Assembly: GCF_002878395.1 (NCBI RefSeq)
Contig: NC_061115.1
Span: 58,355,314-58,419,313 of the forward strand
DNA from: Capsicum annuum
Taxonomy: Eukaryota > Streptophyta > Magnoliopsida > Solanales > Solanaceae
Reading direction: 5' to 3'
DNA: 64,000 bases
Below are positions 22,805 through 34,230 of the stretch, piece by piece. The number at the start of each line of letters is the position of its first letter. Position 1 is the first letter of the stretch. Below the pieces are notes generated by a model. That model made no database searches, was not told the origin of the DNA, and saw only the letters and a list, made by a program, of their open reading frames with translations. Position numbers and translations under genes: made by a program.

Positions 22805-23396
22805 TCTCCTTAGCTGACGACTTATTAGAGATCTGGTAGCTTATCAAACCATGTCCTCAGACATGATTTCCATTCTTGCCTTTTGCTTATGTGTGACGAC
22901 ATGCCTGACGGCTTATCAGAGTTCTAATAGCTTATCAGAATATGTCATCAGGCATGCTTCAAATTTTTCCCTTCTACTTCTGAGTGATGACATACTTAAC
23001 GACTTATCAGAGATCTGATAGCTTATCCGGACATGTCATCAGAAAATCTTCTGCTATTGAGTGACGGCATTCTTGATGGCTTATCAGATACCTGACGGCT
23101 TATCAGGGGATGTTATCACACTTCTTCTTCAACTTTCTTACACTGTCTACAACTGATAATGACTCTGATAACTTATCACAATTTTGATGACTTATCAGAT
23201 AAGTTGTCAACTACACTTTCATGGCCGTTTGTTCCAAATTCACCACTTTTTCTCTTATTATCTTTGGTTTTCTTGCATCTTGACTTTCCCGCGTTATCAA
23301 AGAGAAATAAATCAAAAATGACAAAAGTTACTTAAGACTTTTCAATTGCTCTCAGTTAAAAGTCTCAAATATGTTAGCATCTGCTCACACATCACA
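22805..23396 (-). repeat. Truncated Athila-type LTR fragment with hairpin repeats
   Basis: Read on the minus strand from 23396, the sequence GTGATGTGTGAGCAGATGCT and the AT-rich stretch after it match the first part of the element E LTRs (26921 and 35606 onward). Next come five copies of the hairpin module (about 23210-23154, 23118-23062, 23041-22985, 22952-22894 and 22860-22815). Only the first 590 bases or so of a 1.5-kb LTR are present. It is inserted between the integrase fragment and the G interior. Confidence 0.65.
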
Positions 23397-25034
23397 CACC
23401 AGCATGACATTCAAACCTATCTGTATAACTAGATCCTCGTGTAAAACAAGAATATGCCAATCTTTCTTTAACATGAGACCTTTATACTCTCCCACCTAAG
23501 AAATTTCTTATCACTACATTATTTTATTAGGAGAGTTCATTGAAAGGTTCTAATTTGAGGACCTGAAGCATGAATGAACACTATATAAAACTTGACACTT
23601 AAAAGACGACTGTGGAATAGAATATCAACATCATTGATTTATTAAGAGTCCTCAATTTAGGATGTACATGACATAAACTACATTTCTCTGATTATTAGGG
23701 GTGTAGCATGAGTCATGGGAATTGAGCATACTATAAAACAAGAATACATGAGTCATAAGCTACATGACCTGAGTTTAGAGTTCACAAATTCATGGGATAT
23801 AATTCGGATAGCTAGGTAAACTCAAACTCCTCATAATAGAAACTGGAAGCGGATATGGTTCCTTATGATGAGCATGAACATAAACCATGATCATGGAGCT
23901 GACATGTAAGGAATGAGTAGATATCGTGATGATTGAAAACCTTGCACTGAGATAAGAAGGGGTTGATCGTTATCCTTTTCTTACTACTTTTCTACACATA
24001 CCGGCATCACTACTACGATTTGAGAGACTGACTTGGTTACTTGTTCTATCATCCCCCTTAGTTTAAAGACAACATTCTATGTCTTGGAACCACTTAAGCA
24101 ACACCTTTAAATTGTACTGCCACCACTTTACTCTAGAATTTGGGGTATAACAATATGCATAATTTAAAAATTCACCCTAAATAACTATTACCAATAATGT
24201 TAAACTTGATGCTAGTGCTTTCTTATGAGATACAACTCTTGGTCCTCTATAGCCCCAAAAATCATCATGTAACAACTTAGAATCGACTAACATAGAATTT
24301 TCAACTCTTTTTTCTATTAGCTCAACTTTCAATGATTCAAACTTATATTCTAACACATAATGTGGATATCCCCAAATATTTACTAATCATACTACTTTCA
24401 TCATTGCCTACAAATATCACATCTGCAACATATGTTTTGAATCAACAACCCAAATTCTTGCATACACTACTTCAAGCCTAGTGATTCACCTTTTATACAA
24501 CTAGCTTTATAAAATATAATTTGCTTAGATTAATGTAACAGTATCCCTACTCCACTACTGCTGCCAAACTCCTGCTTCCACGCTTCTAATTCAAAATCAT
24601 ATGCTATCATAGGATTTTGAGAAGGGCTTTGAGGGCACATATGACTCTGGATTAGTGCACGAGGTTTCATTTATCATGAATAAAATCTTGAAAACTTTGG
24701 AACATAATGGAACTGATGGGAAACTTTTGAGCCTGCGGGCAATATCATAATTATCTGCAAGGATTTTCTGAGAAAGCTCTATCTGTAGGACATTGAGCTT
24801 TACTATTTCTGTTACCTTAAAACTAAGGTGGAGTTGACATGAGTGGAGCATGATAAGAATCGATATAAGTTTCTTAAAGAACCTTTTTATAGCACGATCT
24901 AAGACATAAAAAAAGGGAAACTTTTCCTAAAACGTCTGCCAGCCTCTTGTCCATAAGTGTGGGGCACTTCACACCCATGCATAAGACTCTACTCAATGCA
25001 GGTTTCAAACTTCCTAGCATAAATTAAAACCATA
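23397..25034 (-). other. Element G non-coding interior
   Basis: Minus-strand interior between the Athila-type LTR fragment and the G PBS. Its PBS-proximal part (24880-25034) matches the 5' leader of element B (12836-12974). The part 24150-24600 matches, inverted, 44580-44870 of element F, and 23690-24010 matches 11040-11340 of B. A CCCCCTTAG stretch at 24052-24060 mirrors the CTAGGGGGGAGATGATAG at about 45014-45031 of F. No gag or pol frame is visible. The ORF 24597-24851 has no recognisable domain. Confidence 0.6.
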
Positions 25035-25047
25035 GGCTCTGATACCA
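25035..25047 (-). other. Element G primer binding site
   Basis: The minus strand reads TGGTATCAGAGCC, the exact initiator tRNA-Met PBS, just inside the LTR that starts at 25052. Confidence 0.85.
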
Positions 25048-25051
25048 CATT

Positions 25052-26174
25052 TGTAATGCCCCGAGAGTAGACCCTAGGTGGTACATGGTGCTTATATTCT
25101 CAAAGGACCACAAGCTAACTTATGAGCTAGTAACTGTTGAGTGCAGAATTTTACCTAAAATGACATAAGGGTTTTAGCAACTAAAAACATTACTGATTGG
25201 AATACCTTTATCCCTGGGATCGGTTGATTCTTAATCCTAATCCCAACTAAATTGACACTAATTAAGGTACTGTACTAATTTTAACTGAAGAAGAAACTGA
25301 CTTAGATTACTAGACAGATCTAAATTTGACTGATTATGATAGCTGAATGAACTTATAATACTCATATGTGTCTAAAACCTTTCTAAAATTACATAGACTA
25401 AGTAAATAGCTAAATTTTAGGTATTCATATCCCCCAGGACTCAATAACAATAACAACATAGACAAATGAAAGCTTTGAAATAAGGGAAGAAAATCATTGT
25501 TCACAATTATTCACTTAAGTATTTCATCAAACATATGGGGGTCAAGACTTTAACATAGGGGTGCTTTTAAACATGATAAGATAGCACAATCACATGACCA
25601 AATCATAAATTGAGGGGATTATTCTTAATTCGCATGAACATGATATCGAAACCATAATATTTAAAACATACTAAAGTGTTAGGGAAATATTAAGTAGTCA
25701 TTGTTTAAAATTCTTTCATCTACAAATTTTATCAAACACTTGTACTGCATGGTTTAAACTAAGCATTGGAATGGTGTAAGAACTTATAGTAGTGGCATTA
25801 TTTTTATACTGAATCACCAATTAAGGTTTAAATCAATGAACTACACAATTCAAACCTGTAGGGTTTAATAATAACTATGATTCATGTAAACATGATAGAA
25901 AATTTGAAATTAATGAAAGTTCATGGACATAATTCATAAAACATGTAAAGATCATACTTTTAAACTATAAATTGGGTTCTTGGACTCCATGGGTGAAAGG
26001 GGCCAATGTTTGAACATCTAACATACCTTAGAGCTTTAATCTTTAAAGATAATAGACTTTTCTTAAATGTTCTTGGATTGGGAATTACAATTTCTTGGTT
26101 TTCTTGAAGAAAGGCTTGAATCTTGTTCTTGGGGAATGATCTTGAAAGGAAATCCTAATCTTGATATTGAGAGT
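25052..26174 (-). repeat. Element G 5' LTR (partial)
   Basis: It starts TGTAATGCCCCGAG and resembles the B LTR (ACAAGCTAAC, ATCCCTGGGATCGGTTGATT, AGGGTTTAATA boxes) but with internal deletions. It stops abruptly at 26174 where LTR H begins, so it is about 1.1 kb of an expected 2.5 kb. Confidence 0.7.
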
Positions 26175-26920
26175 TGTAACGCCCCAAATCTGGTACCTAG
26201 AACGCTACACGGTGCTCATGACCCCGAAAGACCACAAGCTAACCTATGACTAATATCTGTACCTGAACACTGCAAAATATACTGTATAAATGCGTAAATA
26301 AAGGTTGTAAGGACATAAGCTTCAAAACTAATAAAATAATCTCTGAATGATATTGTATCACAATACCAAAACAAAACTTGAAATAAACTGTTTGAACATG
26401 ATAGTCTAAAAAGCCTCTTACTGATTGAACTATATAAATAAGGAGTTGATGGGACATGTCCCCAACTAAATCCAACTACTAAAATAAATTTATTAATAAG
26501 ATAATAAATTAATGGTCATGTCCTCGAAGGATGAGAACTCACTTCTAACTCTGACTGTTGAGACTAGAATGCTACAGATGCTCTGGAGCTTGTTCTTCTG
26601 AACTAATGATATAAAACACCATAGCACAAATGCATCAGTACATTTGAATGTAATGGTATGAATGTGAGGTAGGTTGAATACAAAAGGGTTCACATGCATG
26701 AACTACACAAACTGACTGTATAACATGAACGTGAGAACACATGCATGACTACATAATAACTATAACTAAGTTCATAATAACATGATTACTGAGTCTAAGT
26801 ACTGATAACATGAGATATTATATTTATATAACTAAAATAATTGATACTAAGCAACTGTATCTGACAGTCTAGGTTCTGATGGAACTAGCTGAGTTTCGTA
26901 CTATTCTGAGTTAACTGTAT
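26175..26920 (-). repeat. LTR H, left part (interrupted by element E)
   Basis: It starts TGTAACGCCCCAAATCTGG with the usual CATGACCCCGAAAGACCACA box. It is neither preceded by a PBS nor attached to an interior, so H is a solo or truncated LTR. It is broken at ACTGTAT by element E and resumes at 37101. Confidence 0.75.
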
Positions 26921-28411
26921 TCGATGATGTGTGAGCTAATACTAACACATTTGAGGCTTTTAACTAAGATAATTGCAAAGTCTTAAGCAACTTTTGTAGT
27001 TTTTGATTAGTTTATGTTTGATTTTAAAGTTAAGCTGAGATGATAGAGAAATAACAAGAATGGATGTAAAGAAGTTAAAATCTGAAGAAATATGAAGGCA
27101 AGTGTGGCTGATGACATTTTTGATAAGTCATCAGTCCTGTGATAAGTTGTCAAGTTCATCATTAGTAGTAAACAGAGAATTGGCCTAAGTTGAAAGATGT
27201 GACGACATTTTGTGATACTTTGTCAAGGGTCTGATAAGCTGTCAGGAATGTCGTCGGCCTAAGGCAGCATAGAAGAACTGAAACAGAGCTTTGACGACAT
27301 TTTGTGATAGGCCTTCATGAAGATAATAAGTTGTTATGTTTGTCGTCAGCCTTAAACAGGAAGAGCCAAAACTAAAGAAGTAGTTGACGACATTTATCAT
27401 AAGTCATCAGCCTCCTGATAGGCAATCAGAAATGTCATCACCTAATTTGAGGGATTTTTGAATTCTAATATTTTGTTTACATAATTAGCGTAAACTATTT
27501 AAAGCCTTGTTTAGGGTTTTCTTAAGAGTTCGACTCATTGAGTTTTAAGCAATATACTTTGATATTTTCTCTCTCTAATTTTGGCTTAAGAAAGCAATTA
27601 CTTTGAAGATATAATATTCATTATTTTGGGATTTCTTTTGTGATTTAATCTGAGAATTTATAGTTTCTATTAACCTTGTGGTAAGTTTATCTTTAAAAGC
27701 ATAAATTCATCTAGTTTCTTTAATTTTTACATCATGAGCATCTAAATTCCTTTAACCTGAATTATGGGATCCAGGGTTAGGTCTTGATAAGGTGCTGAGG
27801 GGTCAGGATTTAAAAGGTAGTAGGACTTGTTAATAATTCTGAGGTTTTAATTAACATTAGTTGGTTGCAAATAATAGGTAAAACCTACTTTGATTTGCTT
27901 GAAAAAGAAATCAAATATAGTAGGAAGTGAATAATCAACAGGGACTTGGAAATACTCCGTTTAATAATTAGCACTGTAACAAGATTGGTTAACCTGAGGT
28001 AAAATCTAGCCATTGAATATAAACTCCGTAAGTCCGAGAGGTTTAGGTAATTAAATGCTTTAGATGGTCGAGAGACATTTAAGCATAACTTCGATAAAGA
28101 TAACTTGTTGTACTACCTATCGTGAGAATCCTGAACCACTAGTAGCATCCATCAAGTATCACAATCCCTAGTGGACATAGTTTTGGTTTTTCCTAAACTC
28201 TTGATTACGAATACTAAAACTGACGTAACCAAAAATTGCTTGTTAAACTAAAAAACTCCCATTTTCTGGAAACATCCAACTATCAATTGATTAATTTGCA
28301 AATGACTTACGTTCATACCATATTCCCTATGGGATTTGACCCCAACCTAGTTGGGGTTTATATTGACAACCATCGCTTACATTCTCATTGAGAGGTGTAG
28401 TTTGTGCATTA
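26921..28411 (+). repeat. Element E 5' LTR
   Basis: It begins CGATGATGTGTGAGCTAAT (decayed from a TGTTGATAT-type start) and ends GTGCATTA before the PBS. It contains four hairpin modules (27107-27162, 27201-27255, 27292-27349, 27385-27440) and a conserved 3' part with CCCTATGGGATTTGACCCCA near 28325-28344. Confidence 0.85.
27107..27440. repeat. Four hairpin modules in element E 5' LTR
   Basis: Each module starts near TGACGACATTT, passes through GATAAG words and ends near ATGTCGTCA, the inverse of its start. Copies lie at 27107-27162, 27201-27255, 27292-27349 and 27385-27440, separated by 36 to 39 bases. The arms match imperfectly, so each could form a stem of roughly 20 to 25 pairs with bulges. 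Confidence 0.75.
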
Positions 28412-28417
28412 TAAAAA

Positions 28418-28436
28418 ATGGCATCATTGCCAGGGA
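28418..28436 (+). other. Element E primer binding site (tRNA-Asp type)
   Basis: The sequence ATGGCATCATTGCCAGGGA corresponds to the TGGCGCCGTTGCCGGGGA PBS of Athila-type elements, complementary to tRNA-Asp, with CpG-to-TpA style changes. It lies a few bases after the LTR end. Confidence 0.7.
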
Positions 28437-28542
28437 ATACGGTTGTAAACAAAACTTTGTGTGCGCAAATTGACTGTTAGTTAAGTTTCCTAGTTTTACA
28501 TTTATTTGTTGTTTTTCTTTATTTGTAGGATCTTTATAGTGT

Positions 28543-30000
28543 ATGCCAAGAACTAGAAGTTCAAGAGAACCATTATTACCACTTAATATGGAACCGCAAC
28601 GAATTAGAAGAATGGCAGAATAGTAAGAGGCTGATAGACTGGCAGCCTTAGCTCGAGCTCAGGTGAATATGCAAAATGTCGGGCATCAAGCACGACATCC
28701 AAACCCTGAGAATGAAGATTTGGGAGACGAGGAGTTGCTTAATCTTGGTAACCCAAGGCATTATGAGCAGATAGCTGCACTAGTATGGTGTAATATTAAT
28801 AGGAACCGTCCGTTCTAAGAAAGACAAGAGTACCTGTCAGTCCAGTATGATCTCAATAATGATAAGGACAGAATGGATGGAGTAGGTGCAATGGGTTCAA
28901 TTATTCCTCCACTGTTGGCACCTCGAGCCAAGTTCAGCATTATGAGTACTATGATCTAACTCCTCAATCGAAGGGGTTGTTTGGTGGCCATCTTGGGGAT
29001 GACCCAAACATGCATCTGGTGAATTTTGTCACCATCTGTAAATCTTTTGATAACCCAGGAGTGGGCTAATATGCTATCCGGTTGAGATTGTTCCCGCTGT
29101 CTCTGTCTGGAGAGGCAACTTTGTGGCAAAATGAGCTAACACTCAATTGTATAACCAACTACAGGCAGTTGAAAGGAGCTTTCCTAGACATGTTCTTTCT
29201 ACCTTCCAGGAGGTTACAGTTGAGGGACGATATTAGCAACTTTAGACAACTCCCGACTAAAGCCTTGCATGTAACCTGGGAAAGATTCAAGAAAAAACTG
29301 TTACAGTGTTCGAACCATAATATGACGAACATATATTTTATGGAGACTTTGTACATGGCTCTTAACTATGTTACAAAGACAATTGTAGATAATGCTATTG
29401 GTGGTTCATTTGTTGATCTTACATTCCCAGAGGCTTTAGAGATGTTGGACAGAATGACCAAATAGAGTCGGGCATGACATACCAGAGACTCCGTGGTGGC
29501 CTGCCCCACTGTTTTTGTAGGTATTACTGTGGAGCAATGCAAAAGAGATAAAAATTATGACAAAAAAATGGATCACCTAAAAACATGGATGGACTTTCTA
29601 ACCAAGTATTTGCTATCAGGAAAGGTTGAGAAGGTGAAAGTTGTGGGCTCTCAGGATAGGATTGAGGCTGATGCAGAAGAAGTGGCTAACTATGTTAATA
29701 ATCAGGGGTTTTTTCGAGGCAATAGCCAAGGGAATCATGGTCAAAACTTTTATGATAAGACTGGTTATAAAGATAGGGAACTGCAAAATTGGAGGAATAA
29801 TAATGACAGGAGCGGGATATATGTTCTTCCTAGAAATCGTGAGGCTGCTTCAATAAATTCTGAGAAAATGTCCATGGAGGACATGATGGGTAAGTTGTTG
29901 AAGGGAGTGGAGGCTATGAACTCTTTTATGACCACCATGAAGACCTATCTGATTTCCCTTAGTCAGTTGGTGCACTCCCACTCCATCGTTATCAATTAGG
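28543..30000 (+). pseudogene. Element E gag, Athila type (stops present)
   Basis: The likely start is the ATG at 28543 (MPRTRSSREP); a TAG follows at 28621. Recognisable blocks are PNMHLVNFVTICKSFDNPGV (about 29008-29066), LRLFPLSLSGEATLWQNE (29085-29138), FLDMFFLPSRRLQLRDDI and ERFKKKLLQCSNHN, then LNYVTKTIVDNAIGGSF. These are the capsid signatures of Athila-type gag. A further open block at 29493-29999 contains RSGIYVLPRNREA and an MEDMMGKLLKGVEAM helix-like segment. Stops lie at 28621, 29067, 29463 and 30000. No zinc knuckle is seen. Confidence 0.8.
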
Positions 30001-30089
30001 TAGAGCAGTAGATGAGCCAACTCATTGCAGTATTCAACCAGAGAAAGAGCAGAATATTACCAAGCGCTATAGCCTAGAATCCGTGGAAT

Positions 30090-30960
30090 GATGGATCATA
30101 CATGGCTATTACCACTAGAAGTGGTAAGATATTACCTGGCCCTTCTGTGGGCAAACCTGTAGTTGATGAGGTAGTTGTTGATGAACTAGAAGAAGGAGGT
30201 CCATTGGAGTCTGAGAAGATGGATAATTCTGATAATGTTCTAGAGAAAGGTGAAGAGAAGTAGAGGAGGTAGTGCTGAAGACTATCCCAAGACCACCAGC
30301 TCCCTTTCCTCAGCGGTTGGAAAGGAAAAATAATGATGAAAAATTCAGAAAATTCATGGAACTACTAAAGCAATTGACAATAAATGTGCCTTTGGTTGAG
30401 GAACTTGAGAAAATGCCAGGATACCCAAAGTTCATGAAAGACCTTTTGACTAAGAAAGGAAGTTTAGCTACGGGCCCGAGGACAATCTCCTTCATTGTGG
30501 TGCTATCTCTACAAGGTCATTAGTGCAGAAAAAAGCTGATCCGTGAGCGTTTACCATCCCGTGTACTATTGGGTCCCTAAATTTCATAAAAACACTATGC
30601 GATTTCGGAGCCAGTAGAAATCTAATGCTACTCATTGTGTTTAAGAAACTGGGTTTGGGGATCCTACCCCGACGAACATGAAATTGGTGATGGTAGATAG
30701 GTTTGTAAAACAACCTGTGGGTATATTACACGATGTATTGGTAAAGGTGGCCGACTTTATTTTCCCTGCTGATTTTGTAGTCCTAGACTGTGAGGTGGAC
30801 TTCAAAGTGCCCATTATTTGGGTAGAACATTCCTTGCATCTGGGAGAGTTATGTAGACATGGAGCTGAATGAGATAAAGTTCAGGCTCAACGACAAGGAA
30901 GCAAGATTCAAAATACACTCATCCATGACACCGGTAAAGCAGATGAGTGTTTTCTGAATT
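30090..30960 (+). pseudogene. Element E Athila-type protease region
   Basis: It begins with AITTRSGKILPGP, then PPAPFPQRLERKNNDEKFRK (about 30296-30355) and PKFMKDLLTKKGSL, the conserved block in front of Athila proteases. The protease itself reads [12 protein letters not shown] sequence around 30592-30615 (decayed), then LGLG...[11 protein letters not shown] and VGILHDVLVKVADFIFPADF (30720-30778), followed by VLDCEVDFKVPIIW. It ends with a KFRLNDKEARFKIHSS segment near 30875-30930. A frameshift is evident near 30640-30675 and several stops exist. RT should follow but does not. Confidence 0.75.
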
Positions 30961-31168
30961 GTGGATTTATTTTATAAAGATGGTAAAGGGGTATGAACAG
31001 GTTGTCTTGATGAAGTCTAAGTAGTCAAGATAACCAAGTTGTGCTGCGACATTAAATCAGGTGCTATTGGGAGGCAACCCAATATTTTTATACTCCAGTA
31101 AATTATTTATTTTTGTAGTAGGTTATAGTTCAAAGAAGGTGGAATCAATGTATTCATCCAAGTGCCCC

Positions 31169-31314
31169 TGACAACATTTTTTATGGGCTATCACAATTGT
31201 GATAAGCTGTTAGATTTGTCGTCAAAGACCTCAGCTCTAAAGAGGGGTTTGTCAAGGTCGAAGACATTTATGATAAGATATCACAATTGTGATGGCTTTT
31301 CAGAAATGTCGTCA
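31169..31314. repeat. Two hairpin modules, element E spacer (first cluster)
   Basis: The modules at 31169-31224 and 31261-31314 have arms of the form GACATTTATGATAAG...TATCAC and GTGATGGCTT...AATGTCGTC around an AATT loop. The arms pair over more than 20 positions with few mismatches. Confidence 0.8.
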
Positions 31315-31817
31315 CAAAAAGCCCAACATTAGCTAAAACTGTAGGCCAAATTAAAAAAACCCGACCCAGCCCACAACTTGGCCTCTTCACCTTCCCGCTT
31401 AGTTTTTAATTCATTTAAGTTATTTTCCTTCCATACTTAGAATATTTTTCTTCCCTTTTTAAAAATCTTTCCAAGTAAACCAAGAAGAAAGCTTCCTTGT
31501 GTGTGGGGGGGCTTGCAATCAAAATAAAAAACCTCTCTTTATTTCTTCTTGCGTGTGTAATCAAAGAAAAGGTCTCCATCAGGTATGCTCAAAACCTGAG
31601 CTTTCTTTTCAATTGGTAAGTGGTAAGATGAGGTAAACTCAAGTTCCCAAGAAGCTTGAACCAAGTCCAACTTGCAAAAAGGGCTTAAAATCAGAACTAG
31701 GGCTTGTTGTGCAAGCCTAAGGCTTAAAAGTTCAGCTCAAAAATGAAAATCGAGTGGATTTAAAAAAAATGGGACCAACAATTGAGTTAAAGTTAAGTTG
31801 GGGGTCCTGATAGAAGC

Positions 31818-32089
31818 TGAAGACATTCATGATAAGCTATCATAACTTTAACGACATTCATGATAAGCTATCACAACTGTGATGGATTATCAAAAATATC
31901 GTCAAAGGTTGCTTAAAAATTTGTGGGTTCTGTTTAGAGCTAAGGACATTTATGATAAGCTATCACGTTTGTGATGGCTTATCAAAAATGTTGTCAGAAG
32001 TTGATAAAGTCTCATGGGTTCTGTTTAATGCTGACAATATTCATGATAAGCTATCACAACTGTGATGGCTTGTGAAGAAATGTCATCAC
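31818..32089. repeat. Hairpin modules, element E spacer (second cluster)
   Basis: A half-module lies at 31818-31850, followed by full modules at 31851-31905, 31944-31997 and 32031-32089. The one at 31944-31997 is clearest: GATAAGCTATCAC, loop GTTT, GTGATGGCTTATC, with the outer GACATT / AATGTTGTC arms also pairing. The units are 87 to 93 bases apart, with similar linkers ending in GGGTTCTGTTTA. Confidence 0.8.
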
Positions 32090-32209
32090 AACTGGGACCT
32101 GAAGCATTACTAAACCCTTTTAAGGGGTGTGGAATTTCAATGATCGATGTGTTTTTATTCGTACTCTTAAGGGTTAACTAATGGTTTTTCTCTTGCTACA
32201 CATCTTGAA

Positions 32210-34230
32210 ATGGAACCCAAGGGAAAGAACTCAAAATCCACAAAGAAAGTGACCAAGGAAAGTGTATCTCAGAGACTCTTCAATGAAGAGTCTGATTATG
32301 AAGAGGAAGAGCCTCTGCTCAGGAAGCAAAAGAAGAAGCAAAGCTCTAAAAAGACTCTACCACCCTCACCATTTGAGGTGCATGAGAGTGAATAAAGTGA
32401 CACTGAGCAACAACATTTGAGCATACAGCTTCTGAGTAGTTAGCCTCTTAGCAACAAAAGTCTAAACCTGCTACAACTGAATAGCATAATTTAGATCAGC
32501 CTGAGTTTGAGGAACATGAGTTTGGGCAACCTGAATCTGAGGGACCATTAAATGAGTCCTCTTCTGCTGACCCACAAGATGACAAAGACTCTTAGATTCA
32601 GGGAACTATGGTCAAATGCAAGAATCCTTAAGTTCGAGATAGAACTAAATGGAAGATTCCCAAAGATCAAAAAATTTTCTTTAATGGGCTTCCCAGAACC
32701 AAAAGAAAAGCTGTCAAAAGGTCAATCATTGAGGAGAAGAGAATCATCACTAAAGGGCTGAGTAGATACCCAGAAGTGGAGCAGAAATTTCATAGTTATG
32801 ATTTGGGATGGACTACACGAGGAGAAAATTCATTTATCCCTACACTAGTTAGGGAGTTCTATGCAAACTACAAAGCTCGCTTGGAAAACATGTGTACAGA
32901 AGAAGAGAAAATAGTTGACCAACCTTTGTTGGATAAAGTTTTGGTGCGGGGCATAATGGTGGATGTTTCTGAAGCAACAATCAACAGGTTTCTTTATAGC
33001 CTGAACTTCACTCCTTAGGCCACTTTATCTACTTTATATGCCTGGTTGAAGCATTGGTAAAATCAGTGGAATTAGTTAGCCACACTCATAGCCGATAGAG
33101 AACCGAAGTGGCTAACAAATCCTAGTAAAAGGATCTTCAAGGCATCCCTGACTTCAGAGGAAATATTTTGGTGGGGTATTGTAAGTATGTGGTTGATGCC
33201 CACAGATGATGATAATGTCCTCGGGGATGACAGAGCAATATTAGTCACAAGTTTTGTGGCTAACCTTAAATTGAATTTCGGAAAGATTATTGCTGAGGAG
33301 ATAAAAATTTGTGTCTCGAGATTTGATACAACATATCCCTTCCCTTGTTTAATTACAAGGTTGTACAGGGAAGAAAATGTGCCAAAGATTGTGGGGCTAG
33401 AAGAAGAACTCCTTGCCAAGAAGACCCCCAATCCTATCAGAAATAAGAAAAATCATCTGAGGCTAATATTTGATAGGGGTGCAGAGATTCCCACTGATCC
33501 ACCGATTACAGTTACTAATTTAGTGCCTAATGTAGAGATGCCACATTCTGAAGCTGTACCTCAAACATATGCAATAATGGCAGAATCATCACTGCCTAGA
33601 ACTGATACAAATCCACCAGCTACTATGCCTACAATAGAATTTTCCTCTACTCTAATTAATTTTAGGAGAGTAGCGAAGCAGTCCAAGTGGTACAAGGCTC
33701 AGCTTAAAATCTTTGCCAACCAATTTGCAGTTGCAGTTACCAAAGTGTTAAGGCTGTATTGCAGCTTAGAATGCCTTGTCGAATAGGATTGATGAATCAG
33801 AGAACCGCTTTAATGCATGGTCAAAGGAGAGGTCAGACCCAGAGATGACACTATTTTAGTCAGAATTGGCTAAGGTGAAGGCGAAGGTTGGAAAGTTACA
33901 ACAACACCAATTTATGGTGTCATCAAAGCCGGCAGTGGAGGAGTCTGAGAGAGAAATCCCATTGTTTGATCTCACCAAGGAACAGGTAAAGAAAAAGAAA
34001 AAGAAAAGTGAGAAAAAAGAAAAAGGGAAAAGAGAGAGACCCAACAGTGATGAAAAGTGAAAAAAAGAGAAGAGGGAAATAAAGAAGGATGAAAAAAAGG
34101 AACTAAAGGGAGTGAGGATCGAGTCTCTAGTTGATAATGAGAGATGGGAGGCAACCATCCGAGTGAGAGCTGCAGGTGCCTCTACTAGTAGGCCTTCAGA
34201 GATTAATAGACCAGCTGCACCAAAGTGAAT
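32210..34230 (+). pseudogene. Element E second ORF, Transposase_32-type (putative plant transposon protein)
   Basis: The start is the ATG at 32210 (MEPKGKNSKSTKKVTKES), giving a charged Lys/Glu-rich N-terminus. Downstream blocks are RYPEVEQKFHSYDLGW (about 32764-32811), FIPTLVREFYANYKARLENM (32830-32889), LDKVLVRGIMVDVSEATINR (32932-32991) and, after stops near 33018 and 33060, LTSEEIFWWGIVSMWLMPT (about 33150-33205) and DRAILVTSFVANLKLNFGKI (33226-33285). The block YPFPCLITRLYREENVP closes the domain. This matches the plant Transposase_32 / putative plant transposon protein domain, which in Athila-type elements occupies the env-like position downstream of pol. A Lys/Glu-rich tail (33980-34110) follows. 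Function is unknown even in the family. Confidence 0.75.

Larger units (their letters stand above)
31050..32200 (+). other. Element E inter-ORF spacer
   Basis: The spacer starts with a GGGAGGCAACCC box (31069-31080), a sequence I know from the 3' end of pol in Athila-type elements. It includes an A/T-rich stretch, and at 31380-31600 pyrimidine-rich sequence followed by AGGTATGCTCAAAACC, which could be a splice donor-like site for a subgenomic message (speculative). Two clusters of hairpin modules flank it (31169-31314 and 31818-32089). It ends at the start codon of the second ORF. Confidence 0.6.

Noticed and set aside
24150..24590. A minus-strand stretch resembling a copia integrase start (HDDFWG... 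segment)
   Set aside because: The DNA is collinear with the non-coding interior of element F (44580-44870), so the protein likeness is probably chance.
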